Of a stretch of 64,000 nucleotides of DNA, positions 23,967 to 34,052 are shown piece after piece. Origin of the DNA: Puccinia triticina (lineage: Eukaryota; Basidiomycota; Pucciniomycetes; Pucciniales; Pucciniaceae); assembly GCF_026914185.1 (NCBI RefSeq), contig NC_070567.1:62001-126000 (forward strand), written 5' to 3'. The notes below the pieces were generated by a model. The model was not told the origin of the DNA and did not search any database. It saw only the letters and a program-made list of their open reading frames with translations. Position 1 is the first letter of the stretch. Every line of letters starts with the position of its first letter. The position numbers and the translations under genes are program-made.

Positions 23967-25844
23967 GCCTGCTGTTCTTAAAAAATAAAAATAAAAATAA
24001 AAGTAGAAGTGGGGAGTCAGTTCAACATTCAGATACCTTTTTTCATTTTTTTAAACTTAATTCCTTATGAAAACTTCATTCAAAACTCCCTCACTCACCT
24101 CTATTCATATACTGCATCCATTAATTAGTAGTTTGGGGGGACTTATTTTTCACAAAGACCTTGGTAAAACCACAAAAAGAAAATTAGAATCAGCCTCTCT
24201 AACAAACAATCAAAATGAATCCCATTATCCTCCTACTCACCAATTTATCCCCTATCATCTTGATTTTCCACTCTTCAAACCTCCTTACACAAGTCAAAAG
24301 GATCCTGGAGCCCAATTTTCTCTGAAAGTCCTAAAGCAAATAATCAAGTCAACCAGTATTCAGCATAAACCCCCTCTAGCTTGGTTTTTCTCAACTCCCC
24401 TTTCAAAAATCAGCAAAATTAACCTAAAGTACATCTGGATCCTTGCTAAAAGTTGAAGGTCATGTCTTACCTTGGTTTTAGTCAAACTCTAGGAACTTTC
24501 ATATATGAAATAAAGAAGAAAGTACTGAAGGGAAATAGAAGCACAAGATCCGATGGCGCGAGGCCGACTGGTTTGCTTTGGCAACGTTTGGAAACGGATC
24601 GTTTGGACTTCTCCGTGCGGAAGTTGTTGACAGGAGGCGGCGCGGGTGTTTGGATTCGATGGACAGTGGACAGCGGGTTAATGAATGGCGCGGCGTCATA
24701 AAACAGGCTAGAAAAGGGCGAACAGGAATCGGGCGACTTTGCAACCTTACCGAAAGAGCAAGAAAGTGGTTGTCTTCGCGAACCAACAGGAACAGCTATC
24801 ATTGTCTCGATGACTGGTGTTGATGTCATAAAACTTCGAAACGGATAATTAAAACTTCAGAACGGATAATTAAAGAAAAAGAAAGAAGCAGCAATAGAAC
24901 ACAAAATCACGAAGAACAGGGGAATGCCGGGCTCAAGGCACTCCCTTTTAGAGATACTTTGCAGCTTCCCAGACCCTCAGTACGTTGGTTCGCCTAGGCC
25001 ACAGGACCCTGGTGAAGCTTACTATACTTCAGCAAGCTCTTACATCCCGGATTGAGGCCCTCGAGTCGGCCTTTCAGATGTTAAACTTGCATCGGTAGCA
25101 ATTCTTGTGATACATATCAGCTTGCTACCCGGTGAAAGTTGCTTGGCTTTCAAAACTCACTACAACCCATCGGCACTCATCATTACAAACATATTATTGG
25201 CTCAAATAAAAACACACAAAACTCTTATTTTTTTAGCATTAGCATTCAAGACAGGCATCGCGGCCGCCTTGGCGATCATCTCCACTCTATCTTCCTTTTG
25301 ACATCGATTCACCGAGTGGTTGCGTGGAATTTCGCGCTCACAGAACTGTAAAGTTTTCCTGCTTCCATCGAAGTGCACGCCCAGACTTTTGTTCAGTTTT
25401 GCGATTCAAGACCACCACAACCTATATTCCACATAAAGCCCTCAAGGCATTTAGCGCCGTTGAAGAGGTTCATGGATTCCATGCCAACAAGTGCAAAAAC
25501 CCAGCATAATTCACCCAAGTTGGGGGTGAACAAAATCACATAAATATAGCAAAAAAAAAATATCAGAAAACCATTAAACTACTAAAAACATACATAGATA
25601 AATAGGAAAATTTATAGATAAGTCACTCAAAAATCATAAAAACATTAATAAAATTAATTAAACAATTCCTTATCTCAAAAACAATTTCCCCTCACTTTGT
25701 TGGCTTTTTCTGCTTTATCTTTTGGCTCCATTTTTCTGCTACATATTCCCTTTTTTCCTCTTCTTCCTTTATTTTTCCTCCCATATCCAGTTTGGCTTTT
25801 TCTTTGGCTTGGATGATGGGGACATCATCAAAGTTGGGGGTGGA
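23967..25844. other. 3' internal region of the LTR element with an atypical ~1-kb block
   Basis: 23967-24510 is AT-rich, like the element, with a 129-codon open frame (24067-24456) of no recognised content. From about 24530 to 25510 base composition and codon character change (CG-containing, less AT), with no retroelement motif, suggesting inserted or captured DNA. From 25510 to 25840 the AT-rich style returns. A polypurine-like AAGTTGGGGGTGGA directly precedes the 3' LTR, and AAGTTGGGGGTG also occurs at 25516. Confidence 0.45.
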
Positions 25845-26768
25845 TGTGGTAAGCCAATCCTGAATATGGCACCAAAATCAAAGTCTTTTTCCCTCAATAT
25901 AACCCTCTCTGGAATACTCAAGCACCCACCTCCCTTAAGGATCATGGCCAGGACAACTCATACCCATCAACAGGCCCCCCATTCTCTCTTCACCCTTTTT
26001 CCCCACATTCTGGATACCCACCTTAACCAACTCAATAATCCTCAAGCACCCAGCTTGGCACAAGTGGGAGAAAGTCACCCATCAGACAGAGCCAGACTAT
26101 TAGGAAAGACCCTGGATATTCATCATCTTTTCCTCCCTTCCCAATCCAGTATAACAACCCCAATTTGGAATTAGCCACACATGTAATAACCATGGAGATC
26201 CCATCTTGCTTAACCCTTGTCCCCTTTGGTTTCAGCCCTTCCCTTTTCAGCCACTCATATGACATGTAATCCCTTTCTTCTGATGTTTCATTGTCTCTCC
26301 ACATTTCAGCCTCATTCCAGAACTCTCCATCCCCATAGCAGTTTCAGCCTCAGCCCCTTGATTGAGAATTTTCACTGTTCATCTTTTCTTCCAACCACAA
26401 CTCAGCCCCATAATATTTTGTATATAGTCTGCCCTCTTTGGCCCTACCTTTTGTTCCCCATCAGATCCTGTCCCAGCAATCCAGATCACTGGTCACCATT
26501 CACTAGCCTAGCTTATGCCATTAAATCAGAGTGGACAAGCTTGATAAGTCTATGCCAAATAGATCAGGTTGGACAGACTTTACATTACCTTTACCTTGCT
26601 ATTAGATTAGTAGAAAGTAAACCCTTAGACATACCTCAAGAATCTCCATAGCCACAACTTTCCTTAAGAGTCCATACTCTTATATTCTTTTTCTTGTTCC
26701 CCTGAGAGGCAGCCCTTCAAGCACCAAATCCCTCTCAAGCTCTATTCTTCCCTCAGAGTAGTTCCACA
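25845..26768 (+). repeat. 3' LTR
   Basis: This 924-bp copy is nearly identical to the 5' LTR but carries about 86 bp extra around 26213-26300 (TTAACCCTTGTCCCCTTTGG and on). It ends CCACA, then CCGG. Confidence 0.9.
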
Positions 26769-29707
26769 CCGGGTCTACATTAGGTTTTAAGTTGGTAATG
26801 CATGATGGCTAATGTGCAGCCCTCATATGTAATTTTATGATGACATGATATTTCTATAATTTTCATGGCACAGATTATATACAACATATAAATATCCTTG
26901 AACTTTTTAGACTGTTTGGTTGTGTAATAAAAAAGTTATATAGTTAGCAATAATTTCCTACTGAGCCAACTACACCCCCCTTATATCTCATGTTATGATG
27001 ACACAATATTGCTAATAATTTGATATCACAGATAATATGCATAATTGAAATACTAGGGTTCAAGGGCGGCTCTGCTGCCCTGTGCTCCATATGTCAATGT
27101 CACAAAACAACTGGGCAGATTGCACCACACTCCCAAGCGCGACTTGCACAAGCATTCTTCCCCAATTTGGCTGAATATGCCGGGATGTTGGTTTTCATGA
27201 AGGTGTACTGATGTAAGTCCCAAAATTTTGGCCAGGCAGGGGCCGATCTGTTGAATTCCAAAAATGGCCAGCGTTAGGCAGCGGTTATCTTTCATTGCCT
27301 TTTCCTCCTAGACGCAGATAGACGCAGAATCCCAAGACTTATTCAACAGGAGCACTGTCCATTTTCAGGTAAGCAGCTGGTCAACGCAATCGTGCACCAT
27401 TGGGATCTGCCGGACCTGTCAAATCTTGTACCAAGGTGTAGCCCTTCTTATAGCGCCGTGGTTAGTTATTTTTGTGCCTTCTTATTGCAGGCTATGGGCC
27501 CAGAAATATACCAGCCCTGGTGAAGAGAGTGGTGGCAGCCTTTGCAAAAGGGCGAGGATGGGTGAATGAGGTGCGGATGAATATCCTATCCGCGGAAAAC
27601 TCTACAGTTCCCCAATTGGGCAGGAGATAGGGGGTGCCTTGACCCTAGTTTTTTAAGGCAAGTAGACATTAATAGAGCCCGGGTAAAGATAATTTGAGGA
27701 GAAGTACTCGTGATATGGGATCTGCGCATAGTAACATTAACTAATCAGTGCCCAAAGGCAGATGATTTAGAGGACACAACAGATATGGAAAAGGCAATGA
27801 AAAGGAGCTCTCATTGGTTCTTTGGAAATATGGACAATATGAGCGGAAAAGGAAAAGTTTACAGTAGGCGCGTTGCAGTGAGTTTTGAGGCAAAAGTATA
27901 AAAGGAGGAGCGCTGTAGATGGTTGAAGGCATCACTTGGCTCTTGCTTGGCGCCAATTGCTTAAAGAGCCAAGCAATCCAGGGCAGTATGTACCTGTAGT
28001 TTCATTAAATGGTACTGGGGGGCCAAAATGCTGCCCAAATCTTTTTTTAGCAAGCACCCTTCAGTCCGCTTAATGTTAAACCATTAATTCCTGGAAGTTT
28101 CAGACTGTTTGGGTTTGTAAGAAAAAAGTTGTACGGGTAGCAGTCATTTTCCTACTCTGTCTGTGCACCCCTCATATCTCATGTTCTGATGGCACAATAT
28201 TGCTGAAATTTTCAGGGGTTTCATTTTATGCCGTGATCTGAAATTTTTATGCATGTGGTGTGTGATAAACAAAAGTTATGAATATGGCAGATCATAAAAT
28301 GTGCACCCCTCATATCTCATGTTTGGATGGCATGGTATTGCTATAAATTTATGCACAATTCTCTTTGATATCAAATTTTTATGCATGTAGTGCATGGGAA
28401 AAAAAATTATGGGTGGGGCAGATAATAAAAAAATATAACTAATTAGTCGCAACAACTCCCCAAAAAAACGGTTTTAGGAAAATGACTCCCAAAAAGCGAC
28501 GTCACCCAAAAAAGGGGCTAGGTCAACGTCCAGACCCAGTCACAATTTGGTCCCAGCAACATATGGGAGTTGTTTTCCCAAAATAAAAAACAGGGGTTGT
28601 TTTTCCAAGTCCCTATATATATATATATATACGGACTTACTTTGTGCACTGCGGAAAAACCTTCATGCAATGTGCAGTGCACAAATTTTCAAACACTTCG
28701 CGCACTGCGGGTGAAGGAATCAACATTTTCTATTTTTTTTTTTTTGACAAATCAATAGAAAGGCTTTTGATTGTCCTCTGGTCCTCTGCACATTTTTTGG
28801 AGTATTTTAACCAAGTCCGTTGTGAGAATGAAGGCTGGTTAGTTGGTGGAAATGTCCACTGACCGCCTCCTTCAAGAATATTAGTGTCTGGGCTGTGTGA
28901 TTGTTGGTAACTTGGCTCCGCACTGCTACTATCCGCTAGCCTTCAGCGCTCCTCTCTGAGCCTGATCTATAGCGTAATAATACGCAAGTGAATAAAGCTC
29001 CGCACTCCGTAAGCACAGAATCTGCAAGTAACTTTTACAGTAAAGCTAAGGTCACGGATATCTCCTTAACTCTAGTACGTCCGTAAGTGTAAGCACAATA
29101 ATGAGTAGTCCGTAAGATGATATGATAATAGGATAAGGAAAAGAAGAGAAAAATCTGTGAGCCCCCTTTTCCCGTCCTTCCCTCCACGCACATTGCCATT
29201 CCCACCCAATCCCGCACGTCTGACATTTTCCCGCACTAGTCCTCCAGCTCCGCACGTCACTTTCCCAGACTCCTCTCCTCTCCAACACTTGATCTCCCAC
29301 CGTCCTCTGTCTAGCCCCCGCCAGTCGGTCTCTTGTCACCGCCTCCACCCCGGTTCCACCCGCTGGTGGAACCCGCTTTGGCTGTTGTGGCTCACCTGCT
29401 GACGCGCTGCTGCTACCAGTCCACGTGTGTGATCCGCCGCAGTCCAGCCCTATCTTTTCCACTCTGATCCAACTACCCAATCCAAAATCCGCAATCCGCA
29501 ATCTGTGCATTCTGGTCCGCGCGTGACTTTCCGTAAGCTTTCCTAGCATGCTTTCCTGACATCATCCTCAGTGCTTATGTCACGGGAATGCACTCTGCCT
29601 GAGCCGCTCTGTGCATTCCCACCCGCACTATCCCCGAGTGGAAATTCTACCACGCTTGCCTATATAAATCACCAACCGTATATTTGGCATTTTTGAAAAA
29701 ATTAAAT

Positions 29708-29850
29708 TTCCAACTCCCAAACAATATTTATAAATTTGACTTCTGACTCCCAAAATGCGCTGGGGTCAATTTTTGGTCCACACAACCTGGGAGTAAAATC
29801 AAGAAGCTGTTCTCCCAACATATGTGCATTGCGCCTTTTGGGAGTTGGAA
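29708..29850. repeat. Small inverted-repeat element
   Basis: TTCCAACTCCCA at 29708 is mirrored by TGGGAGTTGGAA at 29839-29850. The interior carries a GTCAATTTTTGGTCC string resembling CACAATTTGGTCC in the 28.5-kb block, so both may belong to one family. The shared TATATATAG-(A/G)-GACTTGGAAAAACAAC end also occurs near 14574 in the other orientation. Confidence 0.45.
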
Positions 29851-30365
29851 GCCGCGAACTTAGCTAACTCCCTCAATTGAAGGCGCAGGAGCGCTATTGC
29901 AAAGCTACCCTCTGAAGGAGGGACTTACACCCTACCTTGCAAAAAGGTAGGCAGCAGATTTCTGTTTTCAGCCTTTTCTGCTTGTCCCTCTGTTGAAGCT
30001 ACACAAGGACTGGTCATTTGGGGCCAAGTCAGGTGAAGATGCTGGTATCTTTCTTTTATCTCTAACACTTGAACTCAATTTTTTAAAAAAATGTACAAGC
30101 TTCTAAGTTTTGACAGGCGTCAAAAGTATGGCTTTGACCAAGGCCTGTTTGAACAATGCCCTCCCAAAACCCATGAACTCCTTTTTGTTTCATTTGGGCG
30201 TCAAGAGAGTTTTTGAAGGGATCCAACCTCAGGAAGGTGGCAGGTGCAAGTGCTGATGTAGGCGGACAAAACTGTCTACTCAGAACCTTGATAGCCTATA
30301 GCTGAGTCAGGATATGAAGAGTTGAAAATTTTGAACATTTACCCAGCCAAATGGGATTTGCCCTA

Positions 30366-30435
30366 GCTTAACTAAGCCTCTTGAACGGAGGGTCCGGGGG
30401 ACCCCGCCCAGAGGGCTCTCCGTAGGAGAGGCTTA
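30366..30435. repeat. GC-rich repeat, inverted partner of 33613-33688
   Basis: The block GCTTAACTAAGCC...GGTCCGGGGGACC...CGTAGGAGAGGCTTA recurs as its reverse complement at 33613-33688. Both contain short GC hairpins such as GGTCCGGGGGACC. A shorter related string, CGGACCCTCCGTTCGAGG, occurs at 56461. Confidence 0.7.
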
Positions 30436-31030
30436 TGAATAATGTCTGCAGGCTGGCAGACAAAGGAAGGATTTTCAATCCTAAAAACACAAAAACACAA
30501 TTTAAAATTCACCAAAATATGTACAAGAAAAACTGAATAGACAGTTTTCTTGGAAGTGCTGATGGGCACCCTCCCCCAAGTTTTTGAGGCATAAACTCCA
30601 AAACTGATTGAAGGAATCCGTTTTGGAGGTCAAAGGAATCCTGGAGGATATTCCATTGCACTGAAGATCCAATTTTGGATTTTCTGATAATATGCACAAT
30701 TGAATATCCTATCTGCAACAATTGGGTGGCTACAGGTGTAGGATCTGCAGATATCTGCAGGCTTGTGAATCCAATATCCACAAGGCATGATGGTTGTAAT
30801 TCCTTGGTTTACATTTCTTTGTGTTTTTTTATTTTTAAAACATTAGTACAGAAAAAATGATAAGGATTGAGGAGATGAGACCAGCGCCATTTGAAAGCTG
30901 AGATTGAGAAGTGTAATTTGGCTCTGGGGCAGGTCCACAGGAGCTGAGGGGGAGGCTGGGTGATGCTAAGTATTTTTCCTCCAGCCATTCATGATTTCTT
31001 TCTCAGCCAAAATTTTGACTTTGTGCACAA

Positions 31031-31063
31031 GGCCCTCCCTGCGGGAGGGGCCGCTTCGCGGCC
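31031..31063. repeat. GC-rich double hairpin
   Basis: Two adjacent palindromes, GGCCCTCCCTGCGGGAGGGG and GGCCGCTTCGCGGCC, sit in otherwise AT-rich DNA. This layout resembles the double-hairpin or GC-cluster elements known from fungal mitochondrial genomes. Origin is not proven. Confidence 0.5.
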
Positions 31064-33306
31064 AGCCACAGCGAGCCTCCCACCAGGGGGGACTTGTGTC
31101 AAGTTAGGGATTTGCCTACTGTTTTGTGAGGTACATGCAGCCAATCCGAAAAAGCTTGGCTTCCTTGGGAGGAATTTCCACCCAAACTATTGTGTTTTGA
31201 ATAAAGCTTGGATGATTTCTCAAATTTTCTGGTTTTGTTGACCGAGGTCAACTCCATATTTTTGACATCCTTTCTACATGGTGCATCTTGACTGTCAGCT
31301 GGCTACTATGGCAAAGCCACCGTGACAAGATACAAATGAAAATATAAAAAGTAGTTTTACATATGAAAGAGACATTATTACTCTTACATATGTAAAACTA
31401 CGCAAAAACATTAAATACATATGTAAATAATTGATTACTTAGCTTTGTGTAATCAATAAGTAAAATATTATAGAAGATTCTGATTCTACGGGTAAAATAA
31501 CCTAGGATACCTCACTTACACGTACCCTTAATTATTATCCCTTCCTTGTGTAAACTAACTTCAAAGTTTAAGCAAGTGCATCACGCCCCGCGTGAATGCA
31601 CTTGCATGCATACATATATATAAGTACATATGTTTACACCCAGTTTTAGTGACGTAACTGAGGTGTTGTGTATAGTTTAAAAGATGGCTTTATTTGTTGC
31701 GTGGCGCACCCAAGCCCGCGTGCTCTGTTGCCTAGAGCTCAAGCCCGCGCGCAAGGTGTACATATATGCATATTGCATGAACTGGCCCGTAACCACCGCG
31801 CCTAGGCTACTAGTAAGTGAGAATGGGCCAGAATACGCCCCAATAGCAATATTACATGTGTTATATGTCTTGTACACATGTAATTAAACACCAAACAAGA
31901 TGTAATTACCACGTCATTCAATATAAAAACATTCTAGACTGAAAAGAACTCTTGTAGCGTGCTCAGGAGACACTAGAAAGCGCCCCAGCTTCTCCCAAGC
32001 CTCACTACACGTAGATTACAACTGTAGTAAATATGTAGAAGAGGTCAAATGAACTGGAGCACTTAATAAGCGCCTCCAGAACATGTATGAAGCACTGCTT
32101 GCACGTGTACAAGTGCACAGAAGCCAGTTCTAGTACCTTCTGTGGCACAGTGTCACAGAACCCCCAAACCAGCCCCCATGACGTGTAAAGCATGTGTAAA
32201 ATCACGCAGAACCTCTGTAAATGGTCCTTGGCAGCCCTTGTATCCAAGCCCCAAGGTTCCACGACCCACAGCGCCTTCTAGCGCAACCAAATTGCCTCAG
32301 AATGCGCCCACAAGTGTCCCCATGTCCCCTGGGCGCCCCTGGAGGCCTGCCTAGGCTATAAAAAGGGCCCTCTCTCCGCCCAAAAGGAGATTCCCCAGAT
32401 TTACATTACCTACTAGAATTTTACCCGCCTTCAACAGCCTCAATAGCCTGTGATTTGCCAGGTAAAATACCTACTTTTGTGATTTTTAGCCCCAATTTCC
32501 GCCCTGAAGCTGTCCAGTAACCACCCTGCCCTCAAGATTACCTCCTCTGAGCGCCTCCAACTGCCCAACTTCACGCCTGAAGAACCTCAAGTGACTCTAG
32601 GGTCTTATACTAGTAAGTTTAAGCCCCTTCTCTTGAGATTCTCCGCCATTTCTTTCTGGGATTTGAAACACCCCTGTTTACAGGCCCCAGTTCTTCATTC
32701 TAGAGGAATTAAACACCCCTGATTTATCAGGCCCCTCTTAAAATTAATTATATTCATTTTATTACGTCAAAATTGGCCCAAATTGGCCCAAATTGCCTTA
32801 TTCTTACGCCATAATTCCCAACAATTACGTTGGAATTAACCCTTATAACCTTGTCTTAGAGTTTTATAACTCTAATCTTTTGCTTTGCACCACGTGTAGC
32901 TAGAAGGATAATATCCTTGGCATCACGTAGGCTGACATTGACAGATGTCAGATGAGGCCCAAGGCTAAATCCACCCCCGGAGCCAATTTCCTCCAGTAGG
33001 GGGTGAAGGAGTTGGGTTAGAGAAATACCGAGTTCATTTTCAGAACCAGAGCAGCTTCTTTACCCCACCCACCACAGGCCATGACCATCGGCCGTTGCCC
33101 TCTGCCAGTATGGGCCGGGCAGGGAGAGGCCGACCGAGCGCTGGGTCGTGACACAAAGACATCCTGGGCGGAAGTCAATTTCAAGGTTTTGTTTAAAGTT
33201 GGGTCTGGCTTTTACAGTTTGGTGTGAAGTTTAAAATAAAGTTACTACATAACGAAACCAGAAAATTTGAGGAAAGATTCAAGCATTATTCAAAACACAA
33301 TATGTA

Positions 33307-33540
33307 TTGGATTTGCCAATACGCTACCAAACAGCTTGGTTCGTGGCATCCTGCAAGCGACTGCGCTTGCAGGTCTGAATATCATGTGTCCAACCTTGAT
33401 GTTGGATGCACATAGGTTGGCAAATCCAAAAGGAATTCCCGCTGGAAATTCCTTTCAAGGAGACCGCGAACGCTGTCGCGAAGCTCGCAGGGTCTCTTCG
33501 CCACAGCGTTGCCGCGCCTCCGATCGAGGGACTTGAATTT
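33307..33540. repeat. Array of nested hairpins
   Basis: An exact 13-bp stem (TTGGATTTGCCAA at 33307, TTGGCAAATCCAA at 33417) encloses two further hairpins: CCTGCAAGCG/CGCTTGCAGG, and ATGTGTCCAAC/GTTGGATGCACAT. Directly after come AAGGAATTCC/GGAAATTCCTT and GAGACC/GGTCTC, plus AACGCTGT/ACAGCGTT. This is far denser in stems than the surrounding DNA. It could be a foldback element, mitochondrial-type GC clusters, or a structured RNA; none of these is established. Confidence 0.55.
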
Positions 33541-33612
33541 CGCGGAAGTCAAAAAGTAGGGAGTCGATTAATCAAGACCCAATATCAATTCTGCTCCTAC
33601 CAGCATAGCAAG

Positions 33613-33688
33613 TAAGCCTCTCCTACGGTCCACGGAGGGCGCTCCGCGCGGGTCCCCCGGACCTCAGTTCGAGTGGCTTTGTTAAGCT
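33613..33688. repeat. GC-rich repeat, inverted partner of 30366-30435
   Basis: Reads TAAGCCTCTCCTACGG through GGTCCCCCGGACC to GGCTTTGTTAAGC, the reverse complement (with changes) of the 30.4-kb copy. The two copies bracket about 3.2 kb with no gene. Confidence 0.7.
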
Positions 33689-34052
33689 AGCGCCTGTCAT
33701 ATTTCCCCCATTTTTTGCGATCGCAGACACAACCCCCGTAACCACGCAGGACGAATCCCCAAAATCAAGCATAATATGAGGCGGTTCACATAAGGGCACA
33801 CATGGCCCAGGATCAGGGTTCAAATGATGCACATTCATGTGAGCTAATCTTTACATTGTGAGCAGCAGTGTTGCTTTGGCAGGTGTGCACACATTTCCTG
33901 TCCGGATTGCACCAATAATGAGATGAAAAAGATGGCTGAAAATGAATTAGAACGTGTAATGCAAAACATTATATCTAGTGTAATTGGTATGTTCTTTCCA
34001 GATGTAAACTAATGTATGCCAGAAATAAGAAATCACTAAAATCACAGAGAAT

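Larger units (their letters stand above)
19259..26768 (+). mobile_element. Ty3/Gypsy-type LTR retrotransposon, internally deleted
   Basis: Two LTRs (19259-20096 and 25845-26768) begin TGTGGTAAGCC and end GTTCCACA. CCGG occurs just outside both (19255-19258, 26769-26772), consistent with a 4-bp target duplication. Inside are gag, protease, the start of RT and the end of integrase, in that order on the plus strand. Integrase sequence following RT places it in Ty3/Gypsy rather than Copia. Most of RT, all RNase H and the integrase catalytic core are missing, so it is non-autonomous. A 1.9-kb stretch between pol and the 3' LTR includes about 1 kb of GC-richer DNA unlike the rest. Confidence 0.9.
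26773..34052. other. Gene-poor repeat-rich region
   Basis: No protein-coding gene is supported in 7.3 kb. Contents: AT-rich repeats around 26.8-28.4 kb in which CTCATATCTCATGTT recurs (26970-27000, 28170, 28310); small inverted-repeat elements sharing AACTCCCA ends (about 28446-28610, 29708-29850); a C-rich block at 29150-29560; GC-rich hairpins (30366-30435, 31031-31063, 33307-33690); an inverted pair GTAGTTTTACATATG/CATATGTAAAACTAC near 31350-31400; and a promoter-like CTATAAAAAGGGCCCTCTCT at 32350-32375 in a block (about 31660-32900) that might be an old LTR. Confidence 0.45.

Noticed and set aside
24482..24829. 115-codon minus-strand frame inside the retroelement's atypical block
   Set aside because: No family motif, and plus-strand frames of similar length overlap it; insufficient support for a gene.
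29052..29549. 165-codon minus-strand open frame in the C-rich block
   Set aside because: Low-complexity composition, no conserved motif, open also in neighbouring frames; more likely repeat-derived.
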